This document shows, in pieces, positions 8,187-14,380 of a stretch of 22,503 nt of DNA. The stretch is from contig CAYSSK010000061.1 of the NCBI GenBank assembly GCA_964433645.1, positions 1-22,503 on the forward strand, given 5' to 3'. The notes under the pieces are model-generated. The model was not told where the DNA came from. It searched no databases and worked only from the letters and a program-made list of their open reading frames with translations. Source of the DNA: Desulfofustis sp964433645 (GTDB lineage: Bacteria; Desulfobacterota; Desulfobulbia; Desulfobulbales; Desulfocapsaceae). Both the position numbers and the translations under genes were made by a program. Each line of letters opens with the position of its first letter. The stretch's first letter is position 1.

Positions 8187-8290
8187 GGCCGGTGGGTGCC
8201 GGCCAATTAGCAGTCGATTTCTGCCGGCCGTTCTGTTAGATTTCAGCAGGTGCCCGCGAAGGCACGCGGCTGCCCGCCGTCCCGGCGGGC
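8187..8290. other. GC-rich hairpins in the purA-tat intergenic region
   Basis: The 331-bp gap between purA and the tat genes holds, besides the purA promoter, two perfect inverted repeats: GGCCGG/CCGGCC with a 6-base loop (8187-8204) and GCCCGCCG/CGGCGGGC with a 3-base loop (8272-8290). A looser GGGCG/CGCCC pair follows just before tat. Neither perfect repeat has a T-run on either strand, so they are not typical intrinsic terminators. They would form structure in a tat leader if transcription begins near 8100. No coding sequence is supported here. Confidence 0.45.
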
Positions 8291-8341
8291 AAAGATCAAT
8301 GGGCGGTGCCAATGACACGCCCGCCACGGTAAAAACGCCTT

Positions 8342-8869
8342 ATGTTCGGCATCGGACTGCCAGAATTGATATTGATCATGGCCCTTGCGCTGATCGTCGT
8401 CGGCCCGGACAAGCTGCCGGAAATGGCCCGCTCGATCGCCAAGGGCGTCATGGATTTGAAAAAGACCGTCAACTCCCTGAAAGAAGACCTGGCCAAGGAC
8501 AACCCGCTCGACGAAGTCAGGCCGGAACTCGAAGACGCGGCCAACTCGCTGAAAAAGCAGCTCGGCGAAGCGAACCCCGACGGCTGGACCGGGGTCGCCG
8601 GCGATTACGACATCGTCGACCCGCATGAACAGGCGCTCAAGGAGCAGGCGAGCACCGAAGAGGTGGTCGTCTCCGATATCGGCGAAAGCGACGGCGAACC
8701 GCCGGCCGAGCCGGCCGGCGAGGCAGCCGCTGAACCTGCCGAGCCGGCTGCTGACCGCGCCACCACGGCTGCCGGCGACGTAGCGAGCGGGCATGGCACC
8801 GATGAGCAGGCGGCGACCGACGAGGAAACGGCCGACAGACAGTCCTCCACCGATTCGCGGCGTGTTTGA
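8342..8869 (+). CDS. tatB: Sec-independent translocase subunit TatB/TatA-like
   Basis: The protein belongs to the TatA/TatB family, which with TatC exports folded twin-arginine proteins across the inner membrane. Residues 1-20 form one membrane helix (FGIGLPELILIMALALIVV), followed by the GPDKLP hinge (21-26) and an amphipathic helix (AKGVMDLKKTVNSLKEDL). E8 is the TatB-type residue; TatA of E. coli has Gln here. Length (175 residues) and the long acidic tail also favour TatB. The last 70 residues are low-complexity Ala/Glu/Pro (AEPAGEAAAEPAEPAA). The Shine-Dalgarno is weak and lies close to a GC hairpin. tatC begins 3 bp after the stop. No separate tatA is in the window, so a dual-function subunit is possible. 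Confidence 0.88.
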   Translation: MFGIGLPELILIMALALIVVGPDKLPEMARSIAKGVMDLKKTVNSLKEDLAKDNPLDEVRPELEDAANSLKKQLGEANPDGWTGVAGDYDIVDPHEQALKEQASTEEVVVSDIGESDGEPPAEPAGEAAAEPAEPAADRATTAAGDVASGHGTDEQAATDEETADRQSSTDSRRV

Positions 8870-8872
8870 CCG

Positions 8873-9655
8873 ATGTCCACGCTCGAACGCAGCCTGGCCT
8901 TTTTCCGCCCCCACCACGACGAACTTCGCAAGCGGCTGGTACGCTGCTTCATCGCCGTCATTGTCTGTTCCGTCGTCGCCTATTTCTTTGCCGAGGAGAT
9001 CGCCCAATTCTTCATCCGGCCGCTGTTCGAGGCCAGCCCGATGGTCTACCAGATGGTCTACACCAACCTGCCGGAGGCGTTCATCGCCTATATCAAGCTG
9101 GCCGTACTGGTCGGCCTGATGGCCAGTTTCCCGTTTCTGCTGCACCAGAGCTGGTGCTTTGTCGCGCCGGGCCTGCATGACAACGAAAAAAAACTGGTCG
9201 GTACCGTGGTCTTCTGGTCCAGCCTGCTTTTCCTCGGCGGAGCCTCTTTCGCCCTGTTCAGCGTGCTGCCCCGCCTGCTCGTCTATTTCATGAGCTATGC
9301 CCACCCCGGCCTCGAGCCGTTGCCGAAACTGGGGCTGTATCTGACCTTTGTCGCCCGGCTGATCATCGCCTTCGGCCTGGCCTTCCAGATCCCGTTTCTG
9401 ATGGTGATGGCCGGCAAGGCCGGCATCGTCAAGGCCGGCTATTTCCGCAAAAGACGGCTCTATTTCTACGGTGCCATCGTCGTCGTCGCCTTTCTGCTCA
9501 GCGCCGGCGATTTCATGGCCACCGGGCTGCTCTGTTTCCCGCTGTTCGGCCTCTACGAGATCGGCGTGCTGCTCACCGCATTATTCGGCAAAAAACGGGC
9601 TGCAGCCGAGCCTGCATCGACGCCGGACGACCCTGACCAGGAAAAACCGGACTGA
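8873..9655 (+). CDS. tatC: Sec-independent protein translocase TatC
   Basis: TatC is the multi-spanning receptor that recognises the twin-arginine signal peptide. The 260-residue protein has six predicted membrane segments and the conserved N-terminal HHDELRKRL with E17, P50 in the first periplasmic loop, and FVAPGLHDNEKK with E105, which correspond to E. coli E15, P48 and E103. It forms a two-gene operon with the TatB-like gene (3-bp gap). The C-terminus ends in a short charged tail. Length and residues are typical, so it should be functional. Confidence 0.95.
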   Translation: MSTLERSLAFFRPHHDELRKRLVRCFIAVIVCSVVAYFFAEEIAQFFIRPLFEASPMVYQMVYTNLPEAFIAYIKLAVLVGLMASFPFLLHQSWCFVAPGLHDNEKKLVGTVVFWSSLLFLGGASFALFSVLPRLLVYFMSYAHPGLEPLPKLGLYLTFVARLIIAFGLAFQIPFLMVMAGKAGIVKAGYFRKRRLYFYGAIVVVAFLLSAGDFMATGLLCFPLFGLYEIGVLLTALFGKKRAAAEPASTPDDPDQEKPD

Positions 9656-9683
9656 CCGCTCCGGCCATGACTGAAGACAAGGA

Positions 9684-9715
9684 CTAACAGTTATTTCAGG
9701 CTGTTGGTCATTTTT
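9684..9715 (+). terminator. Possible intrinsic terminator after tatC
   Basis: A 7-bp stem with one G-U pair (CTAACAG against CTGTTGG, 10-base loop) is followed after TCA by TTTTT and further T-rich sequence. It lies 29 bp after the tatC stop on the same strand. The stem is AT-rich and short, so the call is tentative. Confidence 0.4.
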
Positions 9716-9743
9716 CGTTTGGGGGGAAGGAGGTGCTTTTGGT

Positions 9744-9911
9744 TTAACGCTCGTCTAACAAAACGCGGCTAGCAATGTTGTTGGTGCTGTGCATGGTTCC
9801 GCGCCGGATCTGTTCAGGACTGAAATGTTCGGTCAAGGCCAGAGCGCTACTATGACGGGTTCCGCCGTACATGTCGAAGTTTTGATGGATTGGGGCGAGC
9901 GTGCAGTTCAT
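9744..9911 (-). pseudogene. Tyrosine recombinase/integrase C-terminal remnant
   Basis: A 55-codon frame reads, near its middle, MYGGTRHSSALALTEHF and then SPEQIRRGTMHSTNNIASRVL. This matches the end of phage-type tyrosine recombinases, where R-H of the LRH/TRHS box and a late H (here in TMHST) belong to the catalytic set. The catalytic Tyr that should follow, in ERY-type context, is missing: the frame goes to SRVLLDER and stops. The catalytic-domain start and N-terminal domains are absent, with an in-frame stop just upstream of the ATG. I read it as a decayed fragment marking an old integration event downstream of tatC. The family call rests on a short stretch recognised by eye. Confidence 0.6.
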
Positions 9912-9960
9912 TAATCAGACTCCTGGTGTGCGGATAGCCAAGCACTGCTTTGTTCAGCAT
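9850..9960 (-). pseudogene. Short open frame resembling the start of a DUF3422 protein
   Basis: A 36-codon minus-strand frame overlaps the recombinase remnant in another phase. It reads GYPHTRSLINELHARPNPS near its start. NELHARP is a hallmark of the N-terminus of DUF3422 membrane-anchored proteins, but nothing else of that family follows. It may be a gene start truncated by joining to the recombinase fragment, or chance. Confidence 0.25.
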
Positions 9961-9966
9961 CACATC

Positions 9967-10010
9967 TTGACAGGTTTAACGAGCTGCTTTAGACTAGTTT
10001 TAGACCAGTC
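9967..10010 (+). promoter_or_regulatory. Promoter and candidate operator of the toxin-antitoxin pair
   Basis: A perfect -35 TTGACA (9967-9972) is followed after 17 bases by TAGACT (9990-9995). The -10 is covered by two direct repeats, TTTAGACTAG (9988-9997) and TTTAGACCAG (9999-10008), spaced 11 bp, that is one helical turn. The same stretch also contains an imperfect inverted repeat GACTAG/CCAGTC (9992-9997, 10005-10010). Antitoxins of this kind usually repress their own promoter, so this is a likely binding site. The antitoxin ATG is about 25 bp downstream with GGAGG six bases before it. Confidence 0.6.
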
Positions 10011-10031
10011 CGATTTATATGGAGGCCCGTT

Positions 10032-10271
10032 ATGGAAACAATTGGCGCATATGAAGCAAAAACACATTTACCTAAATTACTTGAACGTGTACTCAAAGGC
10101 GAACAAATCACGATTACAAAGCATGGTGTGCCAGTTGCTATTTTGCAACCGCCATTATCTTTAAAAAAGACTGAACCAAAAAAGGTGATCTCTGAGTTAC
10201 GCAAATTTCGTGATAAACACTCTCTTGAAGATCTTTCAATTCGAGATATGATCGAAGAAGGAAGACGATAA
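10032..10271 (+). CDS. Type II antitoxin, PhdYefM family (VapB-like)
   Basis: The 79-residue protein starts METIGAYEAKTHLPKLLERV and continues GEQITITKHGVPVAILQPP, the standard Phd/YefM DNA-binding fold. The C-terminal part, roughly residues 50-79, is charged and probably wraps the toxin. It binds and neutralises the PIN toxin encoded directly after it (the stop and next ATG are adjacent) and likely represses the promoter upstream. Codon use is clearly more AT-rich than the housekeeping genes around, which fits acquisition by transfer. The start has a good GGAGG. Confidence 0.92.
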   Translation: METIGAYEAKTHLPKLLERVLKGEQITITKHGVPVAILQPPLSLKKTEPKKVISELRKFRDKHSLEDLSIRDMIEEGRR

Positions 10272-10691
10272 ATGAGCGATGATTTTGTTATTGACAATTC
10301 TGTCGTAATGACGTGGTGCTTTAATGATGAAAACCGCCGGTACTCTGATTTTATTTTAAATAAGCTTGAGATCGCCACCGCAATAGTCCCATCAATTTGG
10401 CCTTTAGAAGTTACCAATCTATTATTGGTTGCTGAACGAAAAAAACGTATCAGCGAGGCGGATAGCACACGTTTTATTGCCCTGCTTTCTGAACTTCCAA
10501 TAATTGTCGATCAAGAGCCACCTGAAAGGATGATTAAAGAAATTTTTGCATTAGCACGTAAACACAATCTTTCAAGCTACGATGCTTCATATTTAGATCT
10601 TGCAATGAGAAAAGGATTGCCTATTGCCACGCTTGATAAAAATTTATTAGCGGCTGCAAAACGAATTAAAGTTTCAATATTAAAGATTTAA
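10272..10691 (+). CDS. PIN-domain ribonuclease toxin (VapC family)
   Basis: The 139-residue protein is a complete PIN domain. Its acidic metal-binding residues are D8 in FVIDNSV, E46 in WPLEVTNLL, D104 in SSYDASYLDLA and D122 in ATLDKNL. VapC-type toxins cleave tRNA or rRNA at specific sites when freed from antitoxin. It follows the antitoxin with no intervening base, with GAAGGAAG just upstream inside the antitoxin gene. All catalytic positions are kept, so it should be active. The target RNA cannot be told from sequence. AT-rich like its partner. Confidence 0.92.
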   Translation: MSDDFVIDNSVVMTWCFNDENRRYSDFILNKLEIATAIVPSIWPLEVTNLLLVAERKKRISEADSTRFIALLSELPIIVDQEPPERMIKEIFALARKHNLSSYDASYLDLAMRKGLPIATLDKNLLAAAKRIKVSILKI

Positions 10692-10946
10692 TAACGGAAA
10701 TGCCCAATCGGGTAAGGGCGGGTTTTGCATGCGGGTCCGCACCAGGCGATTCCCAGAGCTACCGAGCCATAGCGGGGTAATGAATCTGTACCCATAGACC
10801 TTTGACAGATAACAGACCTTGATCCTGAAGCCATTGGTTGCTCATACCCATCTGGGGTGGCCTTGGCCTTGGCCAGTCGCCATGGCCCCTTCCGGTTCAG
10901 GCCAATAAAGGTGCAACCCATCATCAAGAGTATAGGCTCCGCTGAT
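10692..10946. other. Intergenic stretch with no recognised gene
   Basis: A minus-strand open frame from 10963 to 10688 (91 codons, reading GLNRKGPWRLAKAKATPDGYEQ in part) spans this stretch, but it starts inside the repeat array, has no clear ribosome binding site and matches nothing I recognise. The stretch is more GC-rich than the toxin-antitoxin genes and abuts the phased repeat array, so it may be the inside edge of a lost or decayed mobile element. Confidence 0.3.
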
Positions 10947-11002
10947 GTTTGCGACAACTTCACGACAAAGTTTGCGACAGGTTTATGACAATGTTAGCGA
11001 CG
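10947..11002. repeat. Phased GCGACA-type repeat array, transposon-end-like
   Basis: Five units of about 11.5 bp with a TTTGCGACA-like consensus follow one another. The GACA/GACG cores begin at 10953, 10964, 10976, 10987 and 10999, spacing 11, 12, 11, 12, so two units make a 23-bp period. On the other strand they read TGTCGC/TGTCAT/TGTCGT. Such arrays of short TGTCGN-type repeats are typical of transposase-binding ends of elements such as the Tn5053/Tn7-like and IS21-like groups. No transposase gene is present nearby, so this looks like a solitary end. Confidence 0.55.
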
Positions 11003-11054
11003 CAGGAAAAAACAGGATCAGGTCGATACTAACCCCCATGAGGGGTATCCTCAT

Positions 11055-11390
11055 CTATTCGGTGCTACCTTTTGCTTGTGCGGGTTTTTGAACTTTAGAT
11101 AGATCTTCTGAAGTCTTAGCAAGCTCTTTATTGTAATGATCTAAAAACGAATACACTGGCAGAGTTATACCACCCCAAGGTCCTCTGTTAGAAATGTTGA
11201 TTAAAAATTCTCTCGCAGCACTATATAGGATTGACGAGCCATTGATTATAAGTAACTTGTCGGGATCAGGCCACTCTATAACTTCAAAAATACCAACCGC
11301 AACAACCTGCACTGCATAAGGTTGTCTATGGTCTTCATCCTCAGGAAATGAGGAGATTTCTAATGTTAGTACCTTACTCCTGAAAGCCTG
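11055..11390 (-). pseudogene. 5'-truncated SecB-like chaperone gene
   Basis: The minus-strand frame is open from a stop at 11393-11391 and reads, without a good start codon, KVLTLEISSFPEDEDHRQPYAVQVVAVGIFEV, then INGSSILYSAAREFLINISNRGPWGGITLPVYSF. (Listed in two pieces.) The second part matches the SecB fold, where NILFPYAREXIxxxxxRGxFPxxxLxPVNF is the conserved C-terminal core. The first beta strand region expected upstream is missing, and the only in-frame starts (GTG at 11312) lack a ribosome binding site. It may be a decayed member of the SecB-like toxin-antitoxin chaperones or of short SecB-fold proteins. A functional gene starting at a rare codon is less likely but possible. Confidence 0.5.
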
Positions 11391-11681
11391 TCATAAAAAA
11401 CAAGAAAAATTTTCTGCCGCCTTGCAAACAAAGACCAGCAAAGACCTTGCCGCAAATCTGATTACTCATGAATAATCTGGGTTGCGGGCGTTAAGCCAAC
11501 CTTAGATATGATCCTTATCGGCCTGGGGAGTGAATAAGCCGCCCTGTATTTGCGATTCCGGGGCAATGACATAGAAACCGATCCTGACGAACGCAAGACG
11601 AACATCGTGCCGACGCAGGCGTTACAGGCCGTAAGCAGCGAGCACCACCACGGTAGGCTGATCGGACTATCATAAAAAAGG
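11391..11681. other. Intergenic stretch, no recognised gene
   Basis: About 290 bp upstream of the ridA promoter hold no convincing gene on either strand. A short plus-strand frame (about 11541-11672) reads ALYLRFRGNDIETDPDERK and ends at TAA near the promoter; it could be the tail of a decayed gene but I cannot assign it. CAAAGACC occurs twice about 11 bp apart near 11429-11447. This is probably more scar sequence. Confidence 0.3.
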
Positions 11682-11682
11682 G

Positions 11683-11712
11683 TTGACAGTTTGAGCCGCT
11701 TTGGGCTACATT
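11683..11712 (+). promoter_or_regulatory. Sigma70-type promoter of the ridA-TRAP operon
   Basis: A perfect -35 TTGACA (11683-11688) is followed after 18 bases by TACATT (11707-11712). The start of transcription would fall close to 11719, at the operator-like palindrome, about 60 bases before the ridA ATG. No equally good promoter is seen before the later genes of the operon. Confidence 0.6.
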
Positions 11713-11718
11713 CAAAAG

Positions 11719-11733
11719 TGTCAACATTTGACA
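11719..11733. promoter_or_regulatory. Perfect palindrome, candidate GntR operator
   Basis: TGTCAA-CAT-TTGACA is a perfect 6-bp inverted repeat with a 3-bp centre, placed at the expected transcription start just after the -10. A third half-site, GTTGACA, forms the -35 region at 11682-11688. FCD-type GntR regulators bind short inverted repeats of this size, and such a regulator is the last gene of the operon (17505-18206). A repressor bound here would block the promoter. Assignment to that regulator is inference. Confidence 0.55.
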
Positions 11734-11781
11734 TTCTACATTTAGCCACTAACTATTTCACTTTGAGAAGGAGGACCCTCA

Positions 11782-12168
11782 ATGGAAATTGCCAAGGCCA
11801 TCTCAACCACCCACGCTCCAAAAGCTATCGGGCCGTACTCTCAAGCAATCGCAGCAGGACAATTTCTTTTTGTTTCGGGCCAATTACCAATCGACCCCGC
11901 CGATGGGAAATTCGTCGCCGGCGATATTTCTGAAAGAGCAGCGCAAGTGTTCCGAAATATCTCGGCGATCGCCGAATCGGCCGGGGGCTCGATCAAGGAC
12001 GTTGTCAAAGTAACCCTGTTTCTGACTGATATGGGTGATTTTCAGCAGGTAAATGAGATATACGGCCAATTTTTTCAGACACCCTATCCGGCCCGGAGTG
12101 CGGTACAGGTAGCGGCCTTGCCTTTAGGATCAAACATCGAAGCGGAAGCAATAATGCTTATCTCCTAA
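11782..12168 (+). CDS. ridA: RidA family reactive-intermediate/imine deaminase
   Basis: RidA hydrolyses 2-aminoacrylate and related enamines/imines released by PLP enzymes, giving a keto acid and ammonia. The 128-residue protein is a full-length member: APKAIGPYSQAI at 12-23, FVSGQLPIDP, and PARSAVQVAALP with substrate-binding R104, then NIEAEAI with E120/E122. GGAGG lies 7 bases before the ATG. It is first in the operon and immediately precedes a PLP-dependent beta-eliminating enzyme whose product is 2-aminoacrylate, so it probably clears that product. Confidence 0.94.
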   Translation: MEIAKAISTTHAPKAIGPYSQAIAAGQFLFVSGQLPIDPADGKFVAGDISERAAQVFRNISAIAESAGGSIKDVVKVTLFLTDMGDFQQVNEIYGQFFQTPYPARSAVQVAALPLGSNIEAEAIMLIS

Positions 12169-12189
12169 CCCTAACTTCTAGGTGTTGCT

Positions 12190-13188
12190 ATGAATTTAGC
12201 TAAATTCCCACGCAGGGGGTACCTGCAAGCCCCGACTCCGATAGAGCCGCTGAATAATTTCTCTAAGGCTCTCGGTAGCGGCGTAAATATCTGGATGAAG
12301 CGTGATGATCTCCTGCCCGGATGCGCCGGAGGCAACAAGACCAGAAAGCTCGATTTTTCATTTGCCGACGCTCTCGCGGAAGGTGCCGACACGGTGGTAA
12401 CCTGCGGCGCGGTTCAATCTAATCACTGTCGTCTTACCTTGAGCTGGGCCGTCAAGGAATGCATGGACTGCCACCTTGTTTTGGAGGAGCGGGTGAAGGG
12501 CAGCTACCACCCTGACGCCTCGGGGAATAATTTCCTTTTTCAAATCATGGGAGCTAAAAGCATCACCGTGGTCCCTGGTGGATCCGACATGGTCAAGGAG
12601 ATGCAAAAGGTCGCCGACAAGTTGGCAGCGGAGGGCCGTAAGCCTTACATAATTCCCGGCGGGGCATCCAATGCGATCGGAGCCACGGGATATGTGGCCT
12701 GTGCCCAGGAATTGCTCCAGCAGTTGTTGTGGATGAAACTCAATATTGACCACATAATAGTGCCAAGTGGGTCGGCAGGAACCCATGCGGGGATGGTTGC
12801 CGGGCTGCAGGGGAGCAATGCACATATTCCGGTTACCGGAATCAATGTGAGCCGCCCCAAAGATATCCAGGAGGAGATAGTCTATGAATTAGCTTCACTG
12901 ACAGCCGAGAGGATTGGCGTTTCCCAGGGCATCCCCCGAGATTCGGTAACCTGCTTCGATGACTTTGTGGGACCTGGATATTCTCGACCGACCGACGGAA
13001 TGGTCGAAGCTGTTAAACTGCTGGCCTCAACCGAGGCCATACTTCTGGATCCCGTCTATTCCGGAAAAACCATGGCCGGTTGTATCGATCTGGTGCGGAA
13101 AGGCTACTTTGATGGCTGTGAAAACATCCTGTTTCTCCATACAGGCGGTTCACCGGCGCTTTATGCCTATCTCGAGTCATTTCGCTAG
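12190..13188 (+). CDS. PLP-dependent D-cysteine desulfhydrase / L-cysteate sulfo-lyase family enzyme
   Basis: The 332-residue protein belongs to the ACC deaminase/D-cysteine desulfhydrase fold-type II PLP enzymes. GGNKTRKLDF places the Schiff-base lysine at K50. CGAVQSNHCRLT forms the substrate-carboxylate loop, SGSAGTHAGM binds the PLP phosphate, and LDPVYSGKTMAG and FLHTGGSPALYAY are family signatures near the C-terminus. Members eliminate sulfide from D-cysteine (DcyD) or sulfite and ammonia from L-cysteate (CuyA), giving pyruvate through 2-aminoacrylate. The exact substrate cannot be read from the sequence. RidA upstream (21-bp gap) and the TRAP importer downstream fit a catabolic role; in a sulfur-respiring host released sulfite or sulfide would be useful. 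The sequence starts MNLAKFPRRGYLQAPTPIE, as in relatives. Confidence 0.88.
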   Translation: MNLAKFPRRGYLQAPTPIEPLNNFSKALGSGVNIWMKRDDLLPGCAGGNKTRKLDFSFADALAEGADTVVTCGAVQSNHCRLTLSWAVKECMDCHLVLEERVKGSYHPDASGNNFLFQIMGAKSITVVPGGSDMVKEMQKVADKLAAEGRKPYIIPGGASNAIGATGYVACAQELLQQLLWMKLNIDHIIVPSGSAGTHAGMVAGLQGSNAHIPVTGINVSRPKDIQEEIVYELASLTAERIGVSQGIPRDSVTCFDDFVGPGYSRPTDGMVEAVKLLASTEAILLDPVYSGKTMAGCIDLVRKGYFDGCENILFLHTGGSPALYAYLESFR

Positions 13189-13260
13189 ATGTTAATGCGA
13201 TTGTTGAACATGAACAGATCGCAAACATAGGGCAAAGCGGACATATTCGCCCAAACGGCA

Positions 13261-13278
13261 GTGCCTGCATACAGGCAC
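13261..13278 (+). other. Hairpin in the leader of dctP
   Basis: GTGCCTG-CATA-CAGGCAC is a perfect 7-bp stem with a 4-base loop in the 123-bp gap between the lyase gene and dctP. No T-run follows, so it is probably an mRNA processing or stabilising structure, or a protein-binding palindrome, rather than a terminator. The dctP ribosome binding site lies about 20 bases beyond it. Confidence 0.5.
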
Positions 13279-13311
13279 ACTCACCTAACCTGAAAAAGGA
13301 GGATTAGTGTT

Positions 13312-14313
13312 ATGACGAAAAGGTTACTTACAATAATCGCGGCAGCTTTCATGCTTGCGACGCTGGCTATCCCGGCTGCTTTTTCTGCACCCACAGTAAT
13401 CAAAATCGCCCACCCCAATGTTCCGCAACATCCGATGGGGCAATGTTTTGAGAAGTTCAAGGAGTTAGTTGAGGAAAGATCCGATGGCAGGTTCAGGGTA
13501 GACATTTACGACAGCTCGAAATTCGGCAACTTTGACAGTGTCGTTCAGGGCCTTCAGTACAACATGCTGCAAATGGGCTCGGCTTCTACTCCCAACCTGT
13601 CGCCTTTCTCGGATTCATTTTTGATTTACGACCTTCCCTTCCTGTTCCCCGACTATGAATCGACCGATCTCATCACTGATGGTCCCATAGGAATGGACGC
13701 CGCCAAAGCACTCGAGTCAAGTGGCATTATCGGCCTGGGGTACATCGAGATTGGCTTCAGAAACATCTGGAACAATCAAAAAACCGTAAAGACCATGGAA
13801 GATGCCAAAGGGCTCAAAATCCGGTCTACCCCATCAAAAGCGCACATTGCAACGCTGAAGGCACTAGGCATGAACCCGACTCCGATATCCTGGGGCGAGG
13901 TTTATACTGCCCTGCAGCAGAAAACAGTAGATGGAATCGACATCGATCTGAACCTTGCCTGGTACAACAATTTTCCGGAGGTTAACGATAATCTGACTAT
14001 TGTTAACAGCCTCTACAGCCCGCACCTGGTCATGATGTCGAAAAAATTCCAGGACAGCCTTTCGCCAGAAGACAAAAAAATGATCCTGGACACGTTTCAA
14101 GAGGTCAAACTCTACGAACGTAAGCTGATCAGAGACGGCGAGAAGATGATCATGGATAAACTGGCTGACCAAGGGGTCAGTGTCACCGTGCTTACCGATG
14201 ATGAACGTGCACGGTGGGCCGAAGCAACCGCATCCGTCTATGAGCAGTTTGAAGACCGGATCGGCAAAGATCTGATTGAACAGGTCAGAGCAACCATCAA
14301 AGCCGGCAATTAA
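13312..14313 (+). CDS. dctP: TRAP transporter substrate-binding protein DctP
   Basis: This periplasmic receptor captures the solute for a TRAP importer. The 333-residue precursor has a signal peptide: Lys-Arg, a hydrophobic core LLTIIAAAFMLATLAIPAA, and a likely cut after FSA near residue 26. The mature protein shows the DctP fold, with GLQYNMLQMGSAS and YDLPFLFPDYE. R150 (GFRNIW) and R171 (LKIRSTPS) lie where the conserved arginine normally grips the solute carboxylate, and W194-containing SWGEVYTALQQKTVDGID follows. The substrate is therefore probably a carboxylate, possibly an amino or sulfonic acid given the neighbours. GGAGG lies 9 bases before the ATG. Confidence 0.95.
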   Translation: MTKRLLTIIAAAFMLATLAIPAAFSAPTVIKIAHPNVPQHPMGQCFEKFKELVEERSDGRFRVDIYDSSKFGNFDSVVQGLQYNMLQMGSASTPNLSPFSDSFLIYDLPFLFPDYESTDLITDGPIGMDAAKALESSGIIGLGYIEIGFRNIWNNQKTVKTMEDAKGLKIRSTPSKAHIATLKALGMNPTPISWGEVYTALQQKTVDGIDIDLNLAWYNNFPEVNDNLTIVNSLYSPHLVMMSKKFQDSLSPEDKKMILDTFQEVKLYERKLIRDGEKMIMDKLADQGVSVTVLTDDERARWAEATASVYEQFEDRIGKDLIEQVRATIKAGN

Positions 14314-14328
14314 GATGTAATCCAGGGG

Positions 14329-14361
14329 CAGCCGGGTAATGCCACTACCATTACCCGGCTG
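14329..14361 (+). other. Strong hairpin between dctP and dctQ
   Basis: CAGCCGGGTAAT and ATTACCCGGCTG form a perfect 12-bp stem with a 9-base loop, 15 bp after the dctP stop. There is no T-run after it. Such structures behind the binding-protein gene commonly protect the 5' message from decay or partly stop transcription, giving more DctP than membrane subunits. That role here is inferred. Confidence 0.75.
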
Positions 14362-14380
14362 TCTGCAGGGGGCATGCATT

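Noticed and set aside
8243..9304. 353-codon minus-strand frame opposite the tat genes
   Set aside because: It has no motif and is opposite well-supported tatB/tatC.
10688..10963. 91-codon minus-strand frame next to the repeat array
   Set aside because: It starts inside the repeats without a ribosome binding site and matches nothing; I kept it only as a note in the intergenic entry.
10947..11002. CRISPR-like array
   Set aside because: Units are only 11-12 bp with no separate spacers, and no cas genes are present.
11462..11749. 95-codon minus-strand frame over the ridA promoter
   Set aside because: It would run across the promoter and operator and has no recognisable sequence.
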